From assembly GCF_902764455.1 (NCBI RefSeq), contig NZ_CACWVY010000017.1:1-63842 (forward strand): a stretch of DNA of 63,842 nucleotides, written 5' to 3'. The notes under the pieces were generated by a model. It saw only the letters and a program-made list of their open reading frames with translations, was not told the origin of the DNA and ran no database searches. The first letter of the stretch is position 1. The number at the start of each line of letters is the position of its first letter. Below are positions 17,842 to 27,854 of the stretch, in pieces. The stretch is from an uncultured Methanobrevibacter sp. GTDB lineage: Archaea > Methanobacteriota > Methanobacteria > Methanobacteriales > Methanobacteriaceae. The translations under genes and the position numbers were made by a program.

Positions 17842-20800
17842 ATGAAATTTTATAGAAAAAAACAGAATATAATTTTGATACTTTTAATAGTTCTATCAGT
17901 CTTGGTGCTGTCTGGAGCGGCATTTGCAGTGTCAAATGATACTTCAACAGCCGGTGATGTTGATAGCGAAGCAATTTCTATTGCTGATGCGGAAGTACAC
18001 AATATTAATTCTGGTGGCTCTAATAAGATTTCAATTGATAATTCAAATGAGGATTTATCTGATTCTCAAAATACTACTTTATTTATAATTAGTGATAATC
18101 CCGGAACTAATATACTGGATAAAGCTAGTGTCGAACTTTTTAATGAAAATAAATTGAATAATGTCAATTTGGTTATCAGGAGCGGTGACCAGGTTAAAAC
18201 AATGAGTGAAAATGAATTGACATATTTGCTTGCTAGTTGTGATGCATTTATTGGTGAATGGATTAGCAGTGATGTTGATTCAGTTTTAACAAGTGTTTTA
18301 GGAAAAAATCCCGGTTTGTCCAATAAAAAAATATTCTTAATATTGGAACCTCCTTCTGGTAATTTAAATTCTGATTCCAGTTCAATTAAACTGCTTAGAA
18401 ACAATACTTTGAACTATAATAGAATATTTACTACTTATTCTAATGAAGAACTAATCAAATACTTTAAAAATACAAAAAGAGGTCTTTCGTACTCAAAAGT
18501 TAATGATTTCATAACTAATGATGCAAAAGATTTCAATAATTTTTTAAATCAGCTGGTTCTTTACAAAGACCTGAATGATAAGGATAATTTAAAAAATCAG
18601 ATTTTATACATTTTAAATTATTTGGGTTTAAATGTTGCTTATAAAGCACCTACATTTACAGGCAGTCAAACATACGGTATTTATAGGGATAGATGGTACT
18701 CATTAGATGAGTATATCGCTACATTTTTCAATCCTGAATATAATCGTACAGTTGGTGTGCTTGAAAGTACAATGTATATTGGGTCTCAGCAGTTGCATAC
18801 CTGTTATTCCATAATTGAATCTCTCGAGGCAAGAGGTTATAATGTAATTCCTGTTTTTGCTGCTGGAGGTTCATCAGACCAGCTTAAAGTCATGGTTGAA
18901 TCATGGACAAGTGCAGGTGAGGATATTGCCGGATTTTTAGCAGATTCATCTTCTTACGATGTTTATGTTGATGCTATCGTTTCTATGGTTGCATATGGTG
19001 TAGGTGGTGAAAACTTCACTAAAGCAACTGACTTCTTTGAACAAGCAGGTGTTCCTGTATTCAGGGCAGTACACTCAGATTATGTATCAAATGAACGTTG
19101 GGAACTGGGATCAACAGGTTTAACAACAGAAAAAAGTGATAAATGGTGGCATATTACAATTGCTGAAGCGCAGGGAATCATTGATGCTACATTTATAGGC
19201 GGTGCATCCAGCTACATTTCAAATTTAACCGGAGCCCGTATCACCACATACATTCCTCATCAGGGAAATATTGAACTTTTAGCCGATAGAATCGATTCAT
19301 GGGTAGATTTAAAATACACTTCAAATGATGATAAATTATTATCTATAATATATTACAATTACCCTCCTGGAAAGCAGAATATCGGTTCAAGCTATCTTGA
19401 TACAATAAAAAGTATTTATAATATACTTTACACCTTAAAGGATGCAGGATATAATGTTGGTGATTTGCCTAAAAATGTTTCAGAGCTTGAAAATTTAATC
19501 ATCTCCTGCGGTATCAATGTAGCTACCTGGGCACCGGGGGAACTTGCTAAATTAGCCAACAGATCTGAAGTCACTTTGCTTCCTGTAAGTGAATATACCT
19601 CCTGGTTTAACTCTCTTGATGATATTGTTAAAATCCAGGTTAATAATGGTACAGTCGCATACATAGGAGAGCTTGCAAGACGCGCTGTTGAGCTGAATTA
19701 TACTGCAACAATCTCTGATACAATTGATGATTGGTACAATCAGGTTGTCTCACTTCTTCCGGATGAAAAAGCAGATGAAGCTAAAAAAGTTTTAGACAAT
19801 ATTGTTTTGAGTTTAAAAAATTATGCAAAAACTCAATCAATAGATTATTATAATTTATATTTAAAGTACTATGATGAATTTAAGAATTTAAACATTTCAG
19901 GATTAAACGGTTGGGGTGAAGCTCCGGGTAATGTAATGGTAATAAATAAAAATGGAACCGATTACTTTGTAATACCTGGTTTGACCTTTGGTAATGTTTT
20001 CATAGCACCTGAACCTCAAAGGGGATGGGAATCCGACATTGAAAACCTTTACCACTGTACTGCAGTTGCTCCGACCCATCAATATTTGGCAGCTTACTAT
20101 TATATGCAAACTAAATATCCAAATTCAATGATTTTCGTAGGAAGACATGCAACACACGAATGGTTGCCTGGTAAGGAAATTCTTTTATCATCAACCGATT
20201 ATGGTTCTGTTGTTGTCGGAGATGTTCCACAATTGTATTTCTATATCAGTGACGGTTTGGCTGAAGCTATTCAGGCTAAAAGAAGAGGTTTTGCTGTAAT
20301 CATTTCACATCTGACCTCTCCAATGGCTTACACTCATCTGTATGGAAATTTAACTTTTGGAGCTGAATTGATTAATGATTATCAAAATACTAATGATAAA
20401 TCTAAAAAACAATCCATTGAATCTCAATTGCGTAATTTAATTATTTCCAACGATTATTCCACAAACTTGGGATTAAACAAAAGCGAAGTGGAAAAGATTC
20501 CAATAGATTCATTAATCGACAAGTTTAACATGTTTTTAAAGGCAGCTCAGGATACATTATATCCTTTGGGTCTTCATGCATTGGGAGATTATTGGAGTGA
20601 AAATGATTTGGCAAATACAGTTTCCGCAATGCTTTCTAAAGATTATGTTTTACAAAACAATCAGGGAGTTATTAATTTATTCAGTGAACTTTCAAAAGCT
20701 TATTACTCAAAAGAGTACAGTCAATTATCAGCATTTGAAAGGGAATTCATCTTGAATAAATCCTATGATATCTGTAAGGCTTTAATTTATTGGGATGCGG

Positions 20801-22920
20801 ATACAGTTAGTCAAATAATAATTAATTCCAATGAAAAACTCAATAATTCAAATGTTATCGGTTGCTTGAATCTGGCAAAAACATACATTGATTTAATCAA
20901 TCAAAGTATTTCCACTGAGTTAAATGCAATGCTCGACGGTTTGAACGGACGTTATATTCCAGTTGGTGAAGGTGGAGAACTCATTGTAAAACCTAGTGTT
21001 CTTCCAACAGGAACAAACATGTTCCAGGACCAATCCTGTGAACTTCCAACACAGGAAGCATGGGATTATGCAAAAACTCTTGCACTATTGACATTATCAG
21101 ACCTGAATGATACAACTGAAAAGATTATCATGGGAATATGGTGTGTTGAAACAGCAAGAGACGACGGAGCATTGGTCTCAACTGTCCTATACCTGCTAGG
21201 TATGAAACCAGTCTGGACAGATTCCTCAAGTGCTGGTTATGATGACGAAGGAAATCCTACAGGTAAAAAGGTAGGGGCAATGCCTGAAGTAATCAGGCTC
21301 AAAGATTTGACACGTCCTGACGGATGGGCCAAAAAAAGAATTGATGTAACAGTAATTACCAGTGGTCTGTTTAGGGATTTATATTCTTCACAATCAATTT
21401 TAATGGATAATGCATATAGAGTTGCACTTGCAAGATCCTATTTGACATTAATAAATAATAAGACATTAATGACTGATGAATTAAAACAGGCTTTAGAAGG
21501 TGTCATGCAGGGAATTAATTATTATGGAATTTCAAATGAAGCTCTGGAAGATAATTATGTTGCTCAACACTGGATTGAAGACTGTCTTTATTATTTAAGT
21601 ATAGGTTACAATGCAACTTATGCAGGTGAATGTGCCATTACACGTATTTTTGCACCTCCGAACGGTGATTACGGTGCAGGAATATCAAAACTGGTATCAA
21701 TGTCATGGACATGGAACGATACAGATGAGCTTGCACAGTTCTACCTGGGCAGAATGGGAAATATGTACTCCAAAAACTATTGGGGAGATACAAATCCTTT
21801 AGTTTTCATAAGGGCTTTGTCAAACTCCGATACAATTATCACAAGCCGTAACACCAATCAGTATGGTGTACTTGATAACGATGACTTCTTTGATTACTGG
21901 GGAGGTCTTTCAATGGCTGTAGAGAATGTTTCCGGAAAATCTCCAAACATGAAAGTTCTCATGTATGCCGATAAGAACGCAGCATACATTTCATCCCTTG
22001 AAGAAGTAATGTATCGTGAAATAGCTGCAAGATATGATAATCCGAACTGGATTAAAGGAATGATGAATGAAGGTTACAGCGGTGCTCGTTACATGTCAAA
22101 TAAATTCATTAGCAATTTATACGGCTGGCAGGTAACAAGACCGGTTTCAGTTACTGATGACCTGTGGAATAGAATCTACAATACCTATTATAATGATAAA
22201 TATGGACTTGGCGTTAAAGACTGGCTGATGAGTGGAAATAATGCTTACTCTCTTATTTCCATGAGCGGTACCATGCTGACTTCAATCCATGAAGGTTATT
22301 GGAATGCCGATAAGGCTACAATAAGCGACATTGCAAATACATGGGCAAAGGCAACAGTTCAAAACGGTGTTGCATGCTGTGATTGTAGCTGTGGTAATAT
22401 TGCAATGATGCAATGGGCTGTTCAGTATGTAAATCCGGATATTTTGGCTCAATTGTTGCCGAAATTATATGAGGCTACCCAAAATCCGGTATTTGTGCAG
22501 AACACAAATAATAATATTCCTCCTGAAAATACTGACCCTTCAAATGTTGATCCTTCTACTCCTAATCCAACAAAAGGTTCTACATCCTCTTCAACAATAT
22601 CTGCAAACTCAACTACTACAAACAATAATCAATATTCACAAAGTAGCAGGGCTTCAAATGGCCAGGATGTTTCAAATGTTGGAGAAAGTGCATCATCAGG
22701 TGATGTAGGCGGTGCTTCATCACAGGGTGCGGATGTGAAAAAATCAATTGAAATAAATCCTGTCACTCAGCAGTCTGCAAGTGAAGTCGGAATGAGTTTA
22801 ATCGCTGTTTTAGGGGTAATTTGTTTAATTCTAATAATTGGAGTCGGATACTTTAGAGACAAAGATGAAAGTAAAAAATCAAATAATAATTTAGATGAGC
22901 TATTTAATCAGGAATTATAA
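17842..22920 (+). CDS. secreted membrane-anchored CobN-like metallochelatase subunit
   Basis: A 1692-residue protein homologous to the large CobN subunit of cobaltochelatase, but exported. A signal peptide occupies about 1-32, and one membrane helix near 1650-1672 leaves a short charged cytoplasmic tail. CobN signatures are present: HATHEWLPGK near 768-777, then R-P-D-G-W-A and V-I-T-S-G-L-F-R-D near 1157-1177, and the C-terminal region with H-E-G-Y-W-N. A cysteine cluster C-C-D-C-S-C lies near 1510. A Ser/Thr/Asn-rich stalk precedes the anchor. Standard CobN works in the cytoplasm inserting cobalt into a corrin; outside the cell it more likely binds or strips metal-tetrapyrroles. A good AAGGAG site precedes ATG. 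It heads the DUF2162/ExbB/DUF2149 unit. Confidence 0.85.
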   Translation: MKFYRKKQNIILILLIVLSVLVLSGAAFAVSNDTSTAGDVDSEAISIADAEVHNINSGGSNKISIDNSNEDLSDSQNTTLFIISDNPGTNILDKASVELFNENKLNNVNLVIRSGDQVKTMSENELTYLLASCDAFIGEWISSDVDSVLTSVLGKNPGLSNKKIFLILEPPSGNLNSDSSSIKLLRNNTLNYNRIFTTYSNEELIKYFKNTKRGLSYSKVNDFITNDAKDFNNFLNQLVLYKDLNDKDNLKNQILYILNYLGLNVAYKAPTFTGSQTYGIYRDRWYSLDEYIATFFNPEYNRTVGVLESTMYIGSQQLHTCYSIIESLEARGYNVIPVFAAGGSSDQLKVMVESWTSAGEDIAGFLADSSSYDVYVDAIVSMVAYGVGGENFTKATDFFEQAGVPVFRAVHSDYVSNERWELGSTGLTTEKSDKWWHITIAEAQGIIDATFIGGASSYISNLTGARITTYIPHQGNIELLADRIDSWVDLKYTSNDDKLLSIIYYNYPPGKQNIGSSYLDTIKSIYNILYTLKDAGYNVGDLPKNVSELENLIISCGINVATWAPGELAKLANRSEVTLLPVSEYTSWFNSLDDIVKIQVNNGTVAYIGELARRAVELNYTATISDTIDDWYNQVVSLLPDEKADEAKKVLDNIVLSLKNYAKTQSIDYYNLYLKYYDEFKNLNISGLNGWGEAPGNVMVINKNGTDYFVIPGLTFGNVFIAPEPQRGWESDIENLYHCTAVAPTHQYLAAYYYMQTKYPNSMIFVGRHATHEWLPGKEILLSSTDYGSVVVGDVPQLYFYISDGLAEAIQAKRRGFAVIISHLTSPMAYTHLYGNLTFGAELINDYQNTNDKSKKQSIESQLRNLIISNDYSTNLGLNKSEVEKIPIDSLIDKFNMFLKAAQDTLYPLGLHALGDYWSENDLANTVSAMLSKDYVLQNNQGVINLFSELSKAYYSKEYSQLSAFEREFILNKSYDICKALIYWDADTVSQIIINSNEKLNNSNVIGCLNLAKTYIDLINQSISTELNAMLDGLNGRYIPVGEGGELIVKPSVLPTGTNMFQDQSCELPTQEAWDYAKTLALLTLSDLNDTTEKIIMGIWCVETARDDGALVSTVLYLLGMKPVWTDSSSAGYDDEGNPTGKKVGAMPEVIRLKDLTRPDGWAKKRIDVTVITSGLFRDLYSSQSILMDNAYRVALARSYLTLINNKTLMTDELKQALEGVMQGINYYGISNEALEDNYVAQHWIEDCLYYLSIGYNATYAGECAITRIFAPPNGDYGAGISKLVSMSWTWNDTDELAQFYLGRMGNMYSKNYWGDTNPLVFIRALSNSDTIITSRNTNQYGVLDNDDFFDYWGGLSMAVENVSGKSPNMKVLMYADKNAAYISSLEEVMYREIAARYDNPNWIKGMMNEGYSGARYMSNKFISNLYGWQVTRPVSVTDDLWNRIYNTYYNDKYGLGVKDWLMSGNNAYSLISMSGTMLTSIHEGYWNADKATISDIANTWAKATVQNGVACCDCSCGNIAMMQWAVQYVNPDILAQLLPKLYEATQNPVFVQNTNNNIPPENTDPSNVDPSTPNPTKGSTSSSTISANSTTTNNNQYSQSSRASNGQDVSNVGESASSGDVGGASSQGADVKKSIEINPVTQQSASEVGMSLIAVLGVICLILIIGVGYFRDKDESKKSNNNLDELFNQEL

Positions 22921-22963
22921 TTAGTTCATTTAATTTTTTATTTTTTTAAAAGAGGGAATGTGA

Positions 22964-23671
22964 ATGGAAGTAATTAGTTTATTATGGCAACTGGGAATAT
23001 TATCTGCCGTTTTAATCTTTGGTATAAAATTGGGACTTGCAACGGGTCTTGCAAACATGTCCAAAAGATATTTGGCTATGGTTACCATTGGTTATGGAGG
23101 CGGAGTTTTAATATTGACAGAAATCTCATCATTTTACACTGCACAGATTACAGACTTGATTTATACCTATAATTTCGAATTTTTCCTGATAATGGCTGTA
23201 ATAATGATTCTGGCAGGAATATTTACAATCAGAGAATATAAGGTATTTGAAAAAAATACTACTGCAGCTACATGTATGGCTGTCGTTGCTCCTTGTCCTT
23301 GTTGTTTCGGTTCAATCATTGTAAGTATTATGCTGGTAGCGCCTACTGTCGGTTTAGGTCTTTTCAATTTAAGTGTTATTGTTGCAGCGGCATTGGTTTT
23401 AACAATTCTTGGAACCTATTATGCATCAAATCATCTTATTAGATTTATCAAAAAACCTTATCCGATAGTTTTGGGAAATTTCATGTTCTTTTTAGGAATC
23501 TATTTCCTATTGTCTGCATTATTCCTGCCTAACATTACTGCTTTGCTGATGGATCCTATGGATGCAATTACAATCCAATCTCCAGAGTATATTTTGGCAG
23601 TTTTAGGATTAATGTTAATGATAATGTTTTTAGGTGGATTCTACTTTAAGAATAATAGTTATTTAGATTAA
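22964..23671 (+). CDS. DUF2162 membrane protein with C-P-C-C motif
   Basis: A 235-residue membrane protein with about six hydrophobic segments, of the methanogen family DUF2162. The central segment A-T-C-M-A-V-V-A-P-C-P-C-C-F-G-S-I (about 102-118) places four cysteines in or near a membrane segment, suitable for binding a soft metal or for thiol exchange. The overall layout recalls small metal-efflux and CcdA-like proteins. It lies 43 bases after the CobN-like gene behind an AGAGGGA site, and directly before the ExbB-like gene, so it is probably the transport component of the unit. The substrate is not known. Confidence 0.75.
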   Translation: MEVISLLWQLGILSAVLIFGIKLGLATGLANMSKRYLAMVTIGYGGGVLILTEISSFYTAQITDLIYTYNFEFFLIMAVIMILAGIFTIREYKVFEKNTTAATCMAVVAPCPCCFGSIIVSIMLVAPTVGLGLFNLSVIVAAALVLTILGTYYASNHLIRFIKKPYPIVLGNFMFFLGIYFLLSALFLPNITALLMDPMDAITIQSPEYILAVLGLMLMIMFLGGFYFKNNSYLD

Positions 23672-23683
23672 TGGTGTTTATAT

Positions 23684-24331
23684 ATGGTAGGAACAACAAT
23701 TCCAGGAAGTGAGATATTAACTTCAGGTTTGAATATGATTGCACAGAGTCTGCAGATTCCTGTAATCATATTTCTGGTTATCTTTGCATTTTTTGCAATT
23801 CTGACCTTGGGAAGTCTCGTTTCAGAATATACTTCCCGTAAGAAAATCACACCGGACAGCCTTGAAAAGCTGATTTATGCAATATCTAAGGCCACATCCA
23901 GTGATGAACTGATGAATATAATTAAAAATGCTAAGCTATATGAAAATCAGAAAGTTATTTTGGTTAAGGTTTTAAGAGCCGAATCATTGACCAACGAGAC
24001 AAGAGAAACCTTGGCCCGTAAACTCATAGAATTTGAGGAAACCAAACTTGGAAAAACAATTGAAAGAACTGATATTGTAACCCGTATAGGTCCTACATTG
24101 GGTCTGATGGGGACTTTAATTCCAATGGGTCCGGGGCTTGCGGCATTAGGTGCAGGAGATGTAAATACTCTTGCTAACGCTATTATTGTTGCATTCGATA
24201 CAACTGTTGTAGGTATCGGTGCAGGGGCTGTTGGTTATTTTGTCTCAAAAATCAGACGCAGATGGTATGAGGAGGATTTATCTAATCTTGATGCATTGTG
24301 TGATGCGATTTTGGATAAATTGAAACATTAG
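23684..24331 (+). CDS. MotA/TolQ/ExbB-type proton channel
   Basis: A 215-residue ExbB/TolQ-like protein. A first membrane helix at about 22-50 is followed by a cytoplasmic segment, then the diagnostic I-G-P-T-L-G-L-M-G-T-L-I-P-M-G-P segment near 131-146 and a third helix around F-D-T-T-V-V-G-I-G-A. ExbB pentamers surround ExbD and use proton flow to drive an energy-transducing arm. Here the partner is the next gene. The pairing with an extracytoplasmic CobN suggests a motor acting on that protein. The start ATG 23684 lies just after the DUF2162 stop, with GGTG upstream. Confidence 0.85.
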   Translation: MVGTTIPGSEILTSGLNMIAQSLQIPVIIFLVIFAFFAILTLGSLVSEYTSRKKITPDSLEKLIYAISKATSSDELMNIIKNAKLYENQKVILVKVLRAESLTNETRETLARKLIEFEETKLGKTIERTDIVTRIGPTLGLMGTLIPMGPGLAALGAGDVNTLANAIIVAFDTTVVGIGAGAVGYFVSKIRRRWYEEDLSNLDALCDAILDKLKH

Positions 24332-24342
24332 GAGTTTTGGCT

Positions 24343-24678
24343 ATGGTTAGACGTAAGTGTAAAAAACGTTTTTCTGAAGGTGAAGAGGATCCGATGGCCG
24401 GAACTTCAAATCTTGTTGATGCAATGCTTGTTATCGCTGTGGGTTTTTTGATTTTTGTAGTTATCAGCTGGAATATGCAAAGCGTTATATTTCAGGATAC
24501 CTCTCAGGACCAGAGTCAGGCTGTTCAAAGCTCACACCCTAATGTAACTGAGGTAAGTGAAGGTCAGGAACTGAATGATACTCCTGAGTCATCCCAAAGT
24601 TCAGGCCAGGGTTACATGGAAATGGGTAAGGTCTATAAGGACCCCGCAACGGGAAAACTGATAATGGTTGAAGGTTAA
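24343..24678 (+). CDS. DUF2149 / ExbD-like motor subunit
   Basis: A 111-residue protein with one membrane helix near 27-45. S-N-L-V-D-A-M-L-V-I-A-V-G-F-L-I-F places an aspartate at the start of the helix exactly as in ExbD (the proton-carrying Asp). The short outside part is Gln/Ser-rich and ends in M-G-K-V-Y-K-D-P-A-T-G-K-L. I choose ATG 24343 rather than TTG 24337 because GGAG at 24331-24334 then has eight-base spacing. With the ExbB-like gene, it forms a minimal ExbBD motor. Assignment as DUF2149 rests on length, helix and neighbours. Confidence 0.75.
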   Translation: MVRRKCKKRFSEGEEDPMAGTSNLVDAMLVIAVGFLIFVVISWNMQSVIFQDTSQDQSQAVQSSHPNVTEVSEGQELNDTPESSQSSGQGYMEMGKVYKDPATGKLIMVEG

Positions 24679-24681
24679 GAT

Positions 24682-24787
24682 ATACTTTTTAAAAAGTATT
24701 ACTTTTTATTTTTTTAATTTAAGAGTTATTATTACTTTTTTTGATATTTTTTATTGATTAGTATTACTTTTAGCTTAAAGTAATACT
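24682..24787. promoter_or_regulatory. second AGTATTACT operator-like array upstream of the DUF3344 gene
   Basis: AGTATTACT occurs at 24695-24703 and 24760-24768, and AGTAATACT at 24779-24787. A weaker TTATTACT lies near 24730. An 18-bp perfect palindrome ATACTTTTTAAAAAGTAT covers 24682-24699 and overlaps the first site. The array lies between the end of the cobN-like unit and the adhesin at 24936, so the two units probably share a regulator. Confidence 0.65.
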
Positions 24788-24935
24788 TTTTTGATTTTTT
24801 TAGCTGATTTGTAATAAGATAATCTTTATATTGTTATTACTACTTTATTTTATATGGAGTTATTTAATTTTAATTCTTTATTTGACTTTTATTTTAATTA
24901 ATTGAATAACTTATCAAAGAATATAACGGGATATT

Positions 24936-27545
24936 ATGAAAAGTAAATCAATAATTTTTTTATTGGCATTGATTTTCATGATTGTTCTATCAATTGGTGC
25001 AGCATCTGCACAGGATGTGGATAATGCTGCGGTGTCCAGTAGTGATGAAATAGCTATTGGGGACTCAGAAGCTGTTTATGGTTCAGTTTCAGGGGGAGTT
25101 GATGTAGCAACTGAAAATCCTTGGAATACAAGTGGTGAACTTTCCTATGACATTCCGGCAGATGCAAAATCAATCCAGAGTGCAGATGTTTATGTGAATG
25201 TCTATGGAGGAAGTGCTAAAAATACTCATGGTGCTAATGCTAATGTCACTATTACAACACAAAATGATGTTGCAAAATACAGTGAATCATTGTGGATTGC
25301 TGAAGGAAGTGCAGACGGAACTGTTTATACAGTAAACGACCACACTACCAAATGTTATTCCGATTATATGATTCATTATAATGTAACCAATATGCTTACA
25401 GGATTAAATGGAACATCCTTAAAAATAAATGTTGATACCTTCAAAATGGAAAACAAAACATTTGACGGTAGAATCAAATTAATTGGATTGGTTTTAGCAT
25501 ATAATGACGGCAGCAACGGTATAATTAACTATTGGATTAATGATAATCAAATATGGACAAATTCCAATACTACTCTCACTTTCGACACTTCAGCATTTGT
25601 TGATGTGTTGGATGCATCATTAACCAATATAGCACTCTCAAGTTCCGAAGCTACTTATAAAATGAATGGAGAATTTTTGGCTGAATCTCCGGAACACAAA
25701 TCCGGAAATTATTATCAGTATAACAAATGGGATGTTACAGATAACATCAAAAACGGTACCAAAACTGAATTCACTGCAATAGGTACTGCAGGAAGCTACG
25801 GTGTATCATACAAGAATGTTTTATCAGTACTCACTGTTAAACCTGGAATTATTCAATCCAGCGTTTCCATAGCTACTGAACGTGCTAACGGCGGTTACAC
25901 TATTGTCTATCCTGGTACCTACAATCAGATTACAGTAACTGTCAACACAAACAAAAAAGGAAAATATACTGTTCAATTATTGGCTGACGGTGAAGTTGTA
26001 AACACTACTGATGTTTCATTAGCAGTAGGTTCTCAAAAAGTAAATGTTATTGACCCTACAATTAGAGAACTTAATCAGGCTACTTTCTTTGTAGCTGGAG
26101 GTAATTTCACAAAGGTTAACTATACTGCTAAATTACTTTTAAAAGATAAAAATCTCAATGAAAGTTCCATTGAAGCAACTGTTTTATATAATGGTTACTT
26201 TGCTAAAGACTTATCATACCCTGGTCAGGACTACACTTCATTTTTAAATGAAAGTGTTACAGGAGGATTTGAATACTTAGTCAGCGATGCAGCTTACGCA
26301 TCAGGTACTGCCAACAGAGTAGATACCTGGAATGTCACATTGCCTGATAATTCCACATTTGCAAAAGCATTTGTATATGTAGGATACTGCTATGGTGGTG
26401 CTGATTCAATCGACTTGTTCAATGTTACCTTTAACGGTGCTGTACCAAAAGCAGTATCATTTACAAGAGATCAGGCCAATATAATATCTACCTCAGGATA
26501 TGGTCTTATAGTTTATGATGTAACTGACTTGATTAAAGTTGGTGAAAACACTTTCACTTTAAACAAAACCCACAGTACCGGAGCTTACCCTAGTACCTTA
26601 ATTTACTTATACAACACAGAAGGCAGTGGTGCCGTTAAAAATGTATACTTATACAATGGTGCTGATATTATTGGTGCTACCGGTAACGGTGCTGGCAGAA
26701 ATATCACTTTAAACACTGTATTGAATGTTGATGCATCTGAAGCTTCAGAAGCTGTTGCATATATTTTCGGTGCAGGATCCTTAACCGGCAGGGCTACAAT
26801 AACAATCAATGGTGAAGAAAATGCTACTGCATGGGATACAAGTGTAAGCAATGCAATAAATGTCTACGAAACAGACATTACTAAAACCTTAAAAGACAGC
26901 AATGATGTTTCTATCCGTTTGAACAGTAACATGTTTACTGCATTGCAGCAAATTATTGTAACCACTCAAAAAGCTGAAACCACTATCTCTGCTCCTAGCA
27001 GTGTAAGTGTTGTATACAACAACAATAAAAATATTGTTATAACATTAAAAGACAATAATGGAAAACCTGTTTCCGGTGCAAATATCACTGTTGTATTGAA
27101 TAAGGTTGGAAAGACCATTGTCACCAACACTCAAGGTAAAGCTACCTATACTGTTGCAAACAATTTAGTTCCTAAAAACTATGTTGCAACCATTTCATAT
27201 GGTGGTAATGGCACTCTTGCAAAATCATCTGCAAGCACTAAAGTTGTAGTTAAAAAAGCTACTCCAAAAGTAACTGCAAAAGCAAAAACCTTTAAAGTTA
27301 AAACAAAAACTAAAAAATATGCTATAACTTTAAAGAACAACAAAAATAAAGCTATTAAAAGTGTTAAAGTTACTATTAAAGTAAACAAGAAAACTTACTC
27401 TGCAATAACAAACAGCAAAGGTGTAGCTACCTTTAAAATTAATAAATTAACTAAAGTGGGTAAACACACTGCTACCATTAAATTTGCAGGTAACAAATAC
27501 TACAACAAACTTAGTAAAAGTGTAAAAATAACAGTTAAAAAATAG
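24936..27545 (+). CDS. DUF3344 adhesin-like surface protein
   Basis: An 869-residue secreted protein. The signal peptide covers about 1-25 (ending A-S-A-Q). Residues from about 45 to 480 contain DUF3344-like beta-rich modules (S-G-E-L-S-Y-D-I-P near 68), found in methanogen surface proteins. The C-terminal third has two Ig-like segments of the Big/Invasin type, the last one lysine-rich (V-K-K-A-T-P-K-V-T-A-K-A-K-T-F near 770). No membrane anchor or sortase-like motif follows, so attachment may be through the basic end. The shared operator array upstream suggests it acts with the CobN-like unit, perhaps binding a ligand at the surface. Confidence 0.8.
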   Translation: MKSKSIIFLLALIFMIVLSIGAASAQDVDNAAVSSSDEIAIGDSEAVYGSVSGGVDVATENPWNTSGELSYDIPADAKSIQSADVYVNVYGGSAKNTHGANANVTITTQNDVAKYSESLWIAEGSADGTVYTVNDHTTKCYSDYMIHYNVTNMLTGLNGTSLKINVDTFKMENKTFDGRIKLIGLVLAYNDGSNGIINYWINDNQIWTNSNTTLTFDTSAFVDVLDASLTNIALSSSEATYKMNGEFLAESPEHKSGNYYQYNKWDVTDNIKNGTKTEFTAIGTAGSYGVSYKNVLSVLTVKPGIIQSSVSIATERANGGYTIVYPGTYNQITVTVNTNKKGKYTVQLLADGEVVNTTDVSLAVGSQKVNVIDPTIRELNQATFFVAGGNFTKVNYTAKLLLKDKNLNESSIEATVLYNGYFAKDLSYPGQDYTSFLNESVTGGFEYLVSDAAYASGTANRVDTWNVTLPDNSTFAKAFVYVGYCYGGADSIDLFNVTFNGAVPKAVSFTRDQANIISTSGYGLIVYDVTDLIKVGENTFTLNKTHSTGAYPSTLIYLYNTEGSGAVKNVYLYNGADIIGATGNGAGRNITLNTVLNVDASEASEAVAYIFGAGSLTGRATITINGEENATAWDTSVSNAINVYETDITKTLKDSNDVSIRLNSNMFTALQQIIVTTQKAETTISAPSSVSVVYNNNKNIVITLKDNNGKPVSGANITVVLNKVGKTIVTNTQGKATYTVANNLVPKNYVATISYGGNGTLAKSSASTKVVVKKATPKVTAKAKTFKVKTKTKKYAITLKNNKNKAIKSVKVTIKVNKKTYSAITNSKGVATFKINKLTKVGKHTATIKFAGNKYYNKLSKSVKITVKK

Positions 27546-27567
27546 AGAGACTTGCTTCCTCTATTTT
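27539..27567 (+). terminator. intrinsic terminator after the DUF3344 gene
   Basis: AAAATAGAG at 27539-27547, overlapping the stop codon, pairs perfectly with CTCTATTTT at 27559-27567. A T-rich run (CCTTTTTTTATTTT) follows. Confidence 0.7.
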
Positions 27568-27854
27568 CCTTTTTTTATTTTAAATAAATAATTAATTATT
27601 TTATGAGTTTATTCATTCATTATCATTTTAATCAATATTAACATTGATTATTTGAATTCATCACATTAATGTTCATCATTTGGAATGTAGGATGTATATG
27701 TTTTTAGGAAATTTCATTTTCCCTGTTAAATCTAAAGAAGGAAACGGCAAATTAAATATTCAAATAAATGTAATATATATTTGATTTTTTTAAACTATGT
27801 TTAAATTATATATACTAAAAGTTTCTTAAATTTTATATAATAGAGGTTAAAATT
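27568..27854. other. intergenic region with promoter of the first DUF4062-like gene
   Basis: Nothing coding is seen. An AT-rich TATATATA-type stretch near 27775-27815 is the likely promoter for the gene at 27855, and GAGGTT at 27843-27848 is its ribosome-binding site. Confidence 0.4.
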
